In this document: in pieces, positions 11,868 to 23,040 of the stretch | Layout of the letters: the number at the start of each line of letters is the position of its first letter | How positions within the stretch are numbered: position 1 is the first letter of the stretch | Assembly (NCBI GenBank): GCA_936450465.1 | Contig: OW388303.1 | Coordinates: 8,153,021-8,217,020 of the forward strand | Length of the DNA stretch: 64,000 nt | Origin: Gibbula magus | Taxonomy: Eukaryota > Mollusca > Gastropoda > Trochida > Trochidae | Reading direction: 5' to 3' | Notes under the pieces: generated by a model | Databases searched by the model: none | Told to the model about the DNA's origin: nothing | Seen by the model: the letters and a program-made list of their open reading frames with translations, nothing else | Translations under genes and position numbers: made by a program

Positions 11868-12634
11868 TGTTAACTTTCTTCTTTCAACTTCAACTTCACC
11901 TTTTCAATTTCCAAAGATTCCTCTGTTTCAGTGCTGCAGACTTGGCAAGTAACCCTTAACTGTTGCTCCTCAAGTCTAGCAGCTGACACCGATGATTTAA
12001 TTGAAGAATGACTTGACTTGCTCATACATTTGTCACTTTCTTTAGCATTCTTCTGACGCTGTTCTTCACGTCCCTGAATCCAATCATCAACTGTCTCTTT
12101 AAATTGTTAATGACTTAACATTGTCACTGAAGTTTGTAGGTAAGCCTAAGTACAGTGAGAGAACATCCTCAGCTGAATCCACAAAACTGCTAAAATCATC
12201 AGATTGTTTCATAAAATCTTCAAACAATCATCCACTGCTTGTACTGCGTTCTCACCAAATCATAGTTAGTAATGTCTGATATTGATGAAACAAATTTACC
12301 TTGTGTCTTCAACAAAGCTGATTTCAAACATATTAAGTTTTTAATCTTTGTATCCAAAGTGTACATAAGTCCTTTACAAGTCATTGTCCTAACTCTCGAA
12401 TCAATAGTATGTGCACTCCAATGTGATTCAGTGCCATCCTACTTGCAATGTCAAAGTTTAAACAATATTTTTCAAAGTCACTATATTCAATCAAAACAAC
12501 TTCAAAATAAACTGTCCATTTGAACAAGGTTGTACTGTAGTTGAATGTCACAGCGACAGCTGAGTCTCGAAGCGAACGTCTCACAGCTTGTCTCACACAG
12601 GCGGTCGAACTGTAGCACGTGCAGCATGGGCGAG
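11868..12634 (-). other. BEL/Pao 5' region: gag N-terminus remnant and leader
   Basis: On the minus strand 11870-12110 encodes a broken, charged gag N-terminus. The remainder up to the primer site is leader without a convincing frame; the ORFs on either strand here are short and unrelated to gag. Confidence 0.55.
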
Positions 12635-12652
12635 GCGGCGTCGCGATATCCA
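12635..12652 (-). other. Candidate primer-binding site
   Basis: About 22 bp inside the 5' LTR the minus strand reads TGGATATCGCGACG, and TGG is the complement of a tRNA CCA end. I cannot assign the tRNA, and the spacing from the LTR is larger than usual, so this is tentative. Confidence 0.3.
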
Positions 12653-12674
12653 ACGATGCATAAAACATCAATGT

Positions 12675-13120
12675 TGTAACGAACGAACAAACTTCTGGTT
12701 GAAGAGCGACGTCACATCTTTATTTCTCAACTTGTAGAAACGATTTAGACAAGTAGATTGACTGCAAACAATAAACAAACTTATTTAGTATATTGTAACA
12801 GTCATACAAACGATTTACATTCATACATTCGTTCTCAGTCGAATAAACTTGTAAACTTATATAAAACTTATGCTTTTGACTGGGAGTAGTAATAAATAAC
12901 AATCACTGCAACATATGCAAGATATGCTTATGAATATTAAAGCTTACCGTTTTATATGCGCTCTTACACTTGACTTGAAGACCATGTCCTACGACATGCA
13001 CGACGAAACCTTTCATGACCGTGTGACAATCACCCAGAGTTAACTGCCCTTGACTGGGTCCACGTGCGCTACGCGCAAACATAACGAATATGACATTATG
13101 AAACAAACCAAATCCTTACA
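12675..13120 (-). repeat. BEL/Pao 5' LTR
   Basis: 446 bp, starting TGTAACG and ending CCTTACA on the plus strand. It carries an 11-bp insertion after the first 7 bp relative to the other LTR and about 20 substitutions. As the 5' LTR of a minus-strand element it should hold the promoter, but I could not place a TATA box with certainty. Confidence 0.93.
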
Positions 13121-13125
13121 AACGT

Positions 13126-16100
13126 AATATTATCGTTGGTCATGTGCAAACTTACTGTTATGCACATATGGTTGTAAATAACCAACAACATATTTTCGAT
13201 ATATATTGCAAACAATCATTTATCAACGCAATGCTCATAGTCATTGTCACAAGAGATGTGGACGTTTTTTTTGGCTAAATAAATGGGTAATTAAGGCATT
13301 TAGACCCACGACAGTGTGCATTGTGTTAGGTAATAAATACATTCACAATTGCAAAAATGTATGACACATTTCTAATATTACATCATTTTGTATAATAGAT
13401 CTGTAAGTCATCGTTCAATTTGTCAATATTTGTAACAATGTATGTGCAATATACAGTTGAGTATATGCTGTTGTTAGATTATGTACACGTACGTATTTCC
13501 AGTTTTAAAGTTTGAAAATTGTAGTGGAAATGATATTTGCACAAATTAAAACTAAGATTATTACAGACTACCATAAAAATTCAAAATTACAGGAAACGGG
13601 CTATCATAGCTGAATCTCATGTTATCAAATCACAAGGTAGAAATACGGTATTAACTACGGGATCCGCTTTATCGACACATGATTATACATCAGAAACTGA
13701 GTGCAATTCAGGAAAGTTAAGTTGCTTTCTTGTGCTTCAGGAGTTTTTAATTTAATGAATAAAATACGCCAGGATTAGACATGGCAGACTGTAAAACACA
13801 CATATGATTGAAAAGGGTTTTAATGTTAATAGATGCAGTAAAGAAAGAAATTGAAACTTTAATTCATATAGCCTGGCACTTCACTGACAATTTGAAATGA
13901 AATGTTATATACTTGATGGCTTGTTCGGCAAAATACCAAAAACTTTGACAAGATATTATTTCATTAGTGTATTCAACTAAAGATAAGGTTTTTTTTGTCA
14001 TCTTTGTTCATCTATCCCTGTGTCATATAAGTATATGTATCTTATCTTCATCTTATATCAGAATACGTATCTTTTTCATAACCAACTGTTCTACAAATTG
14101 ACTTAAAGGATCCCGCCAATGAATTGAACTTTTGTGTACGCTATTGTAACAAAATATCGAATATAAATTGAGGAAATTGCATTCATTTAGGAATAACTTG
14201 AAATAGATCTGCAGTTGCAGGTATGTATGTTTATTCTAAAATTAGGTACCTAATGAAATATTCACTGTATTTTGAAATTCGCAAATGATTGAAGTAGATT
14301 TACCATTTATCACAGTGTATGCTATCATTTTGATGCAGAATTAACAATTTCAACTTTGACATTAACCACTGACACTGTAACGATAGAAATGAGTTTTTTT
14401 CTGGTCAGCTGTCTGCTCGTTTGCCATTTATTAAAGTTTGAAACTGTCGAGTTATTGATCGATAATGCTCATTTTGGAAAATGTTCAAATATCACGTCCA
14501 TTCAAGTTATACGAAGCAGACTTAAATAAGCAAAATCTACCACAACATGAAAAGGTCAATCATGTAACTGAGATCTTAACCAATTTGCTAGTGCTTTCTT
14601 GTCTGCAAGGTGCTTGATATATTGAGGCATGTATGAGAAAACGTGCTGGCGTCCAATAAGACATGAGTACACAAGGCAAAGCAAACCTTCTTCCGACAAT
14701 CTGGCTATTAGTCTGTATCTCTCATCTCATTACCATCAATGTGACTGCTGTAAAAACGCTGTAAAGTATAGTAGCTTAAATTACAATATCAAACATCAAA
14801 GAAACAGACTTGTTTTTTTAAATTATTTATTACTGATTCATATAGATAGTTGTGAATTTTATTTACATAAGCACCATTAAGCAACTAGATTATATGTTTC
14901 TGAACTAAATCCTATTTCCGTAATATCTTAAGTTATCTGTATATATATTCCATAATCTAAAGATACGTTTGTTTCAAAATACTCAGTATTCAAATTAAAA
15001 TCGAATTTTCATGAAAGTGAAAACAATAATGTTATTTAATATCATTAAAATGTATTGTAAAAGACAAATACGAATTTCTATTAATCTTTAGCTTATTATT
15101 TGAAGAAAGAAATACGACCATTTCCCCTTCCAACAAGACTGACATACAACATTACTTGAATATCAATATTATTTCAGGTTCAACCACGTTCCACAACAAA
15201 TGGCATTTGAAGGTGCAATTACCAATCATCATTTATAAATGACGTAAATTAAAGAGTGACGGTCATGAGATTTACTTCGAGTTAGAGTTAGAGTTACAAC
15301 AACACAGGAATACTTATTATACATGTAGGAGTTTGGAATTTAGAAGACATATATTTTAATTTGCCTCTATCAAATTATGTTGATAAACTGATTCATTTCT
15401 CCTATGGTTCAGTCACTGGCAAACTATGTTCATTGTTACACCTTACACGAACTCCACCAATCTGTATCCACATATAGCTTTAAAGAAAACAAATTGTGAC
15501 TTGTCAACCTCTTTGTAAAAACGTGTTTTTGTTTTGGAGTCGTCTCTAAACCATTTCTACAAGCATCCTCCTTTGCAGGAGATTTAAGATTCTAACATAA
15601 GAGTTTATTTGTGTGGATTGAAAATTGATCCACATTCAATGTACATGTTTATACATCACAATCCCGCATTGTCAACATACTTCAAGCCTACGCGCAACAC
15701 TACTTCGGTCCATTTATTTAAAACATTGTTAGTAAAAGACTGAAGAGGAAAGTTGAATTAATATTAGTAATATATCAATATCACCATATTCTCCTACGTG
15801 AAAGCAACTCCAGTCATGAATATTCTAGCTTCTATCTTTGAGTCAGTTCTTTTCCTTGAGAGAGCTGATTATCATAAACCAGGAACCAGTCGGACAACAA
15901 GCGGACTACAAGATTGAAAGGACAAATGTTGATAAAACACATTATGTTTAACATAACAATCCACGAGGGACAGATAGTTCATATTAACAAACCTAGGATG
16001 GTTTGTAAATTAATCATGGTTAATATGTGCCAATTTCGTGAATTGTAAGACATAACTTATTGTATTTGTTTTGAATGTTACCTTTTAAATTATGTGATTA

Positions 16101-17950
16101 TAACCAAGGTGATATTCAAGTGTTTGGATAATTTTTTTATAATAGACATTATTATATTGCATCATATTTCAGCACACACTTTTATAAGTTTTATATTATT
16201 GTAGATTTATCATTTCAGGACCTAAATAAGGAGTTCACTTTACCTAAATTTCAAATGAGGTGATATAAAGATTACATATTCCAGATCAATATTATGTCTG
16301 TTACGCGCTATTGATTATGAAAAATGAACTCGGGTCACTGAATACGCCTGAGATACATTTATCACTAGGTTATGAGTTAAACAATATATATCAACATTTG
16401 AACTACGTAACTTTTAACATGTATGTGATCGAATGTTTTATACACACATGTACATACATTTAAAAACATAAACGTCAATGCTACAGGCTTTACTTTCATG
16501 ACATATACCTTAGAGTTTCCGCTGATTGGAATCAAGTGTTGAGAAAATATAGTGATACATAGTATTTTGCTATCTCTGATCTACCTAATGTTTTAAATAA
16601 AGTTTTCAGGATACTAATGAGACCCATCAGTGCTTTTACTGATAGTTTTTGTTGTAAACACATGTGTTGTTTGTCACAAATCCCGAGTTTGATTAGCATT
16701 GCTGAAAAACAAACAACCCAAAATATATATTAAATGCAACCACTTATTAAGGAATAGTCATAGTATGATTCAAACTCACTCATAGTTGCATACCCATTAT
16801 GGAATTACTACATAACAAGATGAGCTATCTGAACTACCAGCAAACTGAAATAATATCTCAAAAGCATTCACATTCATTGCCAAAACGATATCCCTACACA
16901 CTAGGAGTCTAACATGATGCCTCATACATGCTATTCAGGAAATATAGTCTCAACCCCTTTAGTAGTGGTATTGGTATAGCAGAGACTTTGCAGTTTTTGG
17001 CCAAAACACCTATTCAAGAATAAGTAATATGGTAATCTTGTAGTTAGCGGATGTTGTGTCTCGAAAACGACATTAATTCAGCTTAGGTACAGGTAACCTA
17101 CATGATCAATACGTATTTGACCATATCACTCTTATTCATGCTCATTTATCATACATATGTGTTTTACATGGATGTTATATACAAAAGGCTGGAAATGTTT
17201 TTAATCTCCGGCCTGTTTCACTCTATCAAAAAGTGTGTTGTTGTTAATGTATAAACTATAAAAAAAAATTCTCATTTCATGTGTTGTGATATTTATTGCC
17301 AATAAATAGAAGTTCATATAATATTGTCTGCCTTTATTGAAACCAGACTCGTGGGCGCTCTCCAAAACCCTTGTGAAAATTCCACTATTAAGTTTCGATC
17401 ATGGTGCCAGGAGTAGAGATTATATCAATGTTATCGTAGTCTCCAGACTCCATTTAAACTACTCTTAGTTAGGGTAATTCACCGTTTGCACAGTCCAAGG
17501 ATAATCAGACACTCAAATTTCCTCCTCATGTTATCCTAATATAAAGATGAGTGCTCTATACAATGGACGATACTAAAGTCACTCAGACTCCATGCAATGT
17601 CGCTTCAAAGTGTGACGACTGTAAACACAAAAACGACAGAAGGGCTTCAACACTCAGTGTTAATTAGTACGTCTGTCGACAGATCAGGTTGTAATAAGGT
17701 TGCTTATAATATTTTATGACACTCTCTAACTGTAAATGAGATATGAGTTTTACGGAATTCATTATTGAGTTTTTGTTATGCATGTGATAATCTTTAACGA
17801 TGTCATAAAAAATACATGAATTACAATAACACAACTTATTGATTCCACAAAAATAAATGGACACGGATTTCACCACACAAATCATGCATACTAAATATAC
17901 CATTATTTTGAATATGTTGTGCAATGAATTCATATAAATATAAAGTTTTC
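13126..17950. repeat. Segmental duplication, copy 1 (left block)
   Basis: Colinear, same-strand matches to 55705-62770: 13136-13260 with 55710-55865, 13440-13790 with 57095-57440, 14270-14640 with 59310-59700, 16780-16860 with 61640-61710 and 17330-17930 with 62150-62760. Identity looks like 75-85% with many indels. No conserved frame runs through the matches, so the unit appears non-coding. Copy 1 lacks the TTAA element and the LINE present in copy 2. Confidence 0.85.
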
Positions 17951-18253
17951 TTCATCATCATCATCGCTTCAAGATATATAACTGTAAATAAAAATATAGT
18001 CAAAAGTGACGATAAAAGAATTCAGCACATAAATAGGTCAATATTTTTTAATGTCATGAATTATGGCATCCTTCCATTGTTATTGCACCTTTTGCATCTT
18101 TTGACCCCAAATTTCCCATGTCAAAATCGCTAAACCATGTGACTTAGGAATTCGATATAATTTACCTTTGTGACAATGACAATGTCAATATTTCAAAACA
18201 AGTTGCAAGATTTATTTTGAAAAGTTTGCCTATGTCTCTAGTGAAAATCGAAA

Positions 18254-18895
18254 AATCACATATTAAAGGACCCCTATATCATGATTTAGATAAAACAGTT
18301 TATAATTTCTTATTAAGGTGTGACATAAAAATTGTGTGCTTTCATTTCCAATTAAGTATATGTATTCATTATTTAGATTGCATACATAATTAATTATGTT
18401 CTTTTGAATATTCACGAATATACTAAAAAAATGTTTATTTTTGGACCCATAGACAAAGTTTGCAATATTTGAAGCTTACCTGAAGGATATATACATAGGG
18501 TATAGGGTTATACATATACGTTGTCGCTCTGGAAATTGTGCATAGTCACGCATAAATTATGTGTCAATTGCTTGTTTAGTTGAACACTTGTGTACATTAG
18601 AAATTTTTTGAAAATGACGAATTTTGAAAAAAAGCAAAATTTTAAGGACTACCACGTGTAAATCATTATAGATTCATGTTTGAAAAATATGATGCTTAAG
18701 ATAATATCGTTTCATCTTAAAGTTGCAAAATCATCAAAATTCAATGTTCTCTGAAACTGAGTAAATTGTTCCTAAACTATCACCTTTTTTTGGTAATGTT
18801 CTGTAGAGGAGTTGTCATGAAAACCATGTAAAACAGATTGCAAGAAATAGATGACAAATTAAATGATTTCTGACAGAGTAATGTCCCTTTAGATT
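18254..18895. mobile_element. Possible MITE, weak ends
   Basis: The block starts 'ttaaaggacccctatat' and ends 'taatgtccctttaga', which could be eroded inverted repeats of a TTAA-target element. The inner sequence is AT-rich and non-coding. The ends match over only a few bases, so confidence is low. Confidence 0.25.
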
Positions 18896-19238
18896 CAAAG
18901 GCCGAACATTCCTTTTTTAAAAAGTAAAATTTTTAAAATGACGTAATCTGGAAACAATTAGATTTAGATCATCGGTTGATAAATTCATATAAACAACAAT
19001 GTCCAACTTCAAAATCATATATGCCATATTTTCAGTTTTTTGTATATATAGCAAAACATCTATTATTACGGTCGAAAACCGCTATAGATCTAATCGATTG
19101 GGAATGTTTTTGTGAAATTATCATGTTTAGATTGTGAGCTATTGATGTTTGAATATTCAACCTTTCTCAAAATTGCCAGATTTCACTGTACAAAAACGAA
19201 TTGCGAGTTAGTACCCGTGAGAAGATACAAAATGTAGC

Positions 19239-19262
19239 CTATATATATATATATATATATAT
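19239..19262. repeat. (TA)n microsatellite
   Basis: A run of about twelve TA dinucleotides. Confidence 0.9.
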
Positions 19263-19379
19263 AATGCGTCTGTTACATTATGTGTAAATATCAGCGCTCT
19301 AGTGTTTATATCTTCAGAGGAGAAGATTGTCAATGAATTGGGTCCGAAAATTGTACTTGCCATTTAGATAGCGAAGACA

Positions 19380-19545
19380 TATAAACATGGTTATATTTGG
19401 GATAACACTACCTTCAATAGTACAGATTCTTGTACTTTTTCGGGCCGAGTCCCATGCGAGATTCGAACCCACGCCCTCAGAGTGAGACAACTATCGCCAG
19501 CATTGACTGTTCCAACATCTAACCACACCACCATTTAGATTCAAA
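19380..19545 (-). mobile_element. tRNA-derived SINE
   Basis: Read on the minus strand, 'tggtgtggttagatgttgg' (19530-19512) resembles a Pol III A box and 'gggttcgaatc' (19470-19460) is a canonical B box. The spacing is longer than in a normal tRNA and the cloverleaf cannot be closed, so this is a SINE head rather than a tRNA gene. The tail to the left is ill defined. Confidence 0.7.
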
Positions 19546-21469
19546 CTGGACCTCAAATGGCTTGGCCAATTGGACCACTACACAATACGGGCTATCAGTC
19601 TGTAAAGTTTGGTTGCAATAGTTGCAATATCTTGCCAAAGTCGATTCGATAAAACTCCTGAAATAATAAACACGCTATAAACAATTAGGATCCTTAATTA
19701 GATCATGCCACTTATAACCGTCATTAACATTTCCCATTGAATAAACTTAGCTATTGAAAAAGATTAAATGAGAAAACACTTAACTCGTATACTTTCTTTA
19801 TGTGTTCAATGTGGTATGGTATTGTCATGACTTTGCATACAGGATGCTTGAAGAAATCTGAAGCATGAAATATAGCTTGATATAAAATTAGTTTTGACAT
19901 CAACACTCTGTTGCAAATATCCTCTTCAATACACCAGCGGACATGTATGTATTTGCAGGGAACATCTTGAAATATATATTTGTTATTTAGAGCAACTGGG
20001 AATATCTCTGTAAAACACGCAGCTGTATAGTAGATCGCTTTCCCAAATAATTAACTAATATTGATACAAAACGCAGTTAGCAGTGATTGTAATCAATATA
20101 TTTGTTTTCATTATATGATGTCGTCATGTAGTTATTTTCTGATGATATGAAACGTTCAAAATTCTGTAACATGTCGTCCTCCTAACTTGAAATATAAGGT
20201 TTCCAAAAGTATGCTCGAGACATCCATTTAATCCATGAAAGTTACAACCTCAGCATTTGTCAAGATGCAGTTCTCTCGTCTGTGACCTCCCGATATGATG
20301 GAGTAAGAGGTCGTAACACAGCACTATATTTTAGAAGCTGATGTAAACGAGCAACTGTAGTGTGCCTCGTCACTCTATAACTGATTTGTCTGCTATAAGG
20401 TGTAAGTTGCATCGGGACATCAGTGGCATCTTAAGATTTAATTGATATATCGTAGCAGAAGTTATTGAGGGAAATTAAAACGAATTGTCTTTTAGTTTGA
20501 TTTCATCTCTTATGATGCGTATGCCGTGAACGTTAGTGTACATAACTCTCCGTAATGAGAAAGAAAGTTTAAGATCTGATGAAAAGAGTAAAGATTTGAG
20601 GGCACTTGATTTCTTTGAACGTGCAAATACCCCAAGCTAATGACAATGAATGTATCCTCAATGACACCATTTTCAATATCAAAGGCATGGATTTGTATCA
20701 ACCCAATAATTCTTGGCTGAACAAATAAATGAAATACAGGTAGATAAATCAGTAATATGATATGGCATCAGACGTGAGAATAGTAGGATAACTTAAAAGC
20801 TTCCTCTTTCATAACAAGTTGATGTCAGGGATGACATATTTTTGCTTTGCCTGGACGGATGTATAATATTTGTATTTCACATGATTTATTGCGTTTAGAG
20901 ATATGTGTTTATTGTCCCCTTAAAGGAACGGAACGGGACAGTAATATAATTCTTGTCACAGCATCTTGGTCAATGATGTTGTACTTTTTAACATTTACAT
21001 TTTTAAAATAGAATCTTTCGATAATTCAAGATGAGCTTTGGGATGAAGCCGGTTCCACAAGAGACCATTAGTCATTCTGCATGAAGACAAAATCTAATAT
21101 TCGAGAACGAAGATGAGAGTTATCTATATATAAACAACTACCTTAAAAGTAAGGTCTACATGAACATAACTGTAATATCTTCGTTTCTGATAATTTTCCA
21201 CTTTTGAGTATATACTTTTCTTTGTCCTCCGAACATTACGTAATGTTCTCATCAAGCCATCGAGTATGATATTTCGTTGTCATTTTCCTACACTGACATC
21301 AGTCAGGAATACTTCATTCTCAACCATGAATGTCTTATTAGCATTTGTCAAATAATAAACATTAACTTATTACTGTTACATATTATTGTTTGGTAATATC
21401 AATCTTTGTAATTTGGTCTAGACTCAGTGCCCTAGTAATACTGTCATCTATTAAGTTAATGGGATAGTT
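19546..21469. other. Gene-free DNA with possible Penelope-like 3' sequence
   Basis: No convincing coding frame. From about 21180 rightwards it is probably the degenerate 3' part of the neighbouring Penelope-like element; the GIY-YIG endonuclease could not be recognised. A hairpin with hammerhead-like flanks sits at 21228-21256 on the minus strand. Confidence 0.4.
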
Positions 21470-22602
21470 TTGATTGGTCAAAAACACCTTTAACTCATTA
21501 AGACGCTGTTCTTTGATGTTATTTTCTGACACTATAGTACAGATTCTCCTTGCTTAACAATATGGAATATTTCGTTTATTATGTCGGGGATGGCAAGATC
21601 TAAAATCCAAATATTGATGTGTATCAGTACTTTTGTAAAATAAATCAGTATTTACAATGCCTTCAGAATCTAATTTGACCTTAACATCAAGAAAATTAAT
21701 TTCACACTTACTTTTTTCCATAGTAAATGTAAGGGAAGGATTAAGGGAGTTAAGAATATTGTGAATGTCATGTAGAGTTTCTGCCGAGACATTTAATATT
21801 GCAAAACAATCATCTAAAAATCTTATCCACATATTTTCTACGTGTTCTTTTGTTTCTTGTCCAAGTTACTTCCCACTATTTCATTAAATAACCTTTCTAG
21901 ATATCCCAGAACTAAGGTTGCATAAGTAGGCGCAACTTTGGTACCCATGGCAACTCCCTTTTCTTGTGAAAAATAGCAACCATCAAAGTAGAAAACATTA
22001 TTGTTCAGAATTAACTTTAACGCATCTATTATAAAGTTTTCTAAATCTATCCATTATGTCCTGTCTTAATTCTTTTATCCAATATTTAATGACTTCGATG
22101 CCAAGTGAGGTATCAATGTTGCTGTATAAACTAACTACATCAAAACTGACTATAGTAGAATCTTTGGCCACTTGTGTTGTTAGATTACATAGGAAATCTA
22201 TATCATCTCTGAGGTAACTTTTGACATGTTTACACAAAGGTTTAAGAATTATATCTAAATAATTGCTAAGACGTTGTGTACAACTTTCGGGTCCCCAAAC
22301 TATCGGCCTAAATGTTAAATCTTCTGGATTTACACTATTTATGACTTCTTTGTTTTCACATAATACTTTTTCCTGAATAAGTTTACTTTTGTGTACCTCG
22401 GGTAGCCCATAAAAGTTAGCAGTCTAGGATTCAAAATTGGTTAAGTAATCCTTTTCTTTATCCAAAATTTCATTAGAGTAATTTTCAATTAACTTCTTAA
22501 CTTTGTTACAAACAGCCTTTTCTTTAGTTGCAGATGATTTTTGATAATATTCTGTATTATTCAAAATGGACATGACTTTGTCGCAATAATAAGAACTGTT
22601 CA
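21470..22602 (-). pseudogene. Penelope-like element reverse transcriptase, degenerate
   Basis: Read on the minus strand from 22602: 'FYGLPEVHKS', 'RPIVWGPESCTQRLSNYLD', 'LKPLCKHVKSYLRDDIDFL', 'VSFDVVSLYSNID' (motif A), then after frame breaks near 22010 and 21880 'MWIRFLDDCFAIL' (the catalytic DD) and 'TDTHQYLDFRSCHPRHN'. This order and wording are characteristic of Penelope-like retroelements. Stops and frameshifts make it a pseudogene. The right end abuts a (TA)n tract at 22604-22640. Confidence 0.85.
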
Positions 22603-22603
22603 T

Positions 22604-22605
22604 TA

Positions 22606-22640
<35 letters not shown>
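22604..22640. repeat. (TA)n microsatellite
   Basis: About seventeen TA dinucleotides at the 5' end of the Penelope-like fragment. Confidence 0.9.
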
Positions 22641-22643
<3 letters not shown>

Positions 22644-22659
22644 CTTTTACAAAGCTTTT

Positions 22660-23040
22660 AATACTTTTAATCGAATCCATTTCGAAATTCAATAAATTAA
22701 GCTTTTAATACTTTATATTAATTCCTTTTGCTTTTCAATCGATTCTGAAAGTAGCTGGAAATTGAAATGTTCGAAAGAAACAGGAAAATGTATTAAAGTG
22801 TCATTTCGCCTGTCTGCAGTGAAGAGAGAATTCATTTCCGGAGTCTCTTGATATTTCTTGTAAAAGCCGATGAATCGTCTACAGATGCAACCATAATAAC
22901 TGTCTGCTCCTTACTGCAGGACATAACCCATTCTGTCTACAAAATGTACCAATGACTCGTTTGTTTTGGTATAGAATATACAATCATCGCATTTAATTAC
23001 TTCTGAAAATGTCACCAGACATTTTATATCTATAAAACAA
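22660..23040. repeat. Segmental duplication, copy 1 (right block)
   Basis: Matches 63720-64000 in the same orientation, for example 'attccttttgcttttcaatc' and 'agaaacaggaaaatgtatta'. The match runs into the right edge of the window, so the duplication continues beyond it. The 4.6 kb between the blocks in copy 1 corresponds to only about 0.9 kb in copy 2. Confidence 0.8.

Larger units (their letters stand above)
6027..13120 (-). mobile_element. BEL/Pao LTR retrotransposon, full-length but degenerate
   Basis: Two LTRs (6027-6461 and 12675-13120) bound an internal region read on the minus strand in the BEL/Pao order: gag with a DUF1759-like region, CCHC knuckles, DUF1758-type protease, RT, RNase H, integrase and a C-terminal DUF5641 domain. 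The element is flanked by a perfect 5-bp duplication aacgt (6022-6026 and 13121-13125), the usual length for this group. The LTRs differ by about 20 substitutions in 435 aligned bases plus an 11-bp indel, so insertion is not recent. Coding regions are split by frameshifts and stops, so the copy is probably dead, though LTRs and target duplication are intact. Confidence 0.95.

Noticed and set aside
12381..12690. Cys-rich minus-strand frames near the BEL 5' LTR
   Set aside because: They overlap the leader and candidate primer-binding site and disagree with the gag frame.
20925..20965. 'ccccttaaaggaacggaacgggac' as the end of a TTAA element
   Set aside because: No inverted partner with a second ttaa was found within 2 kb.
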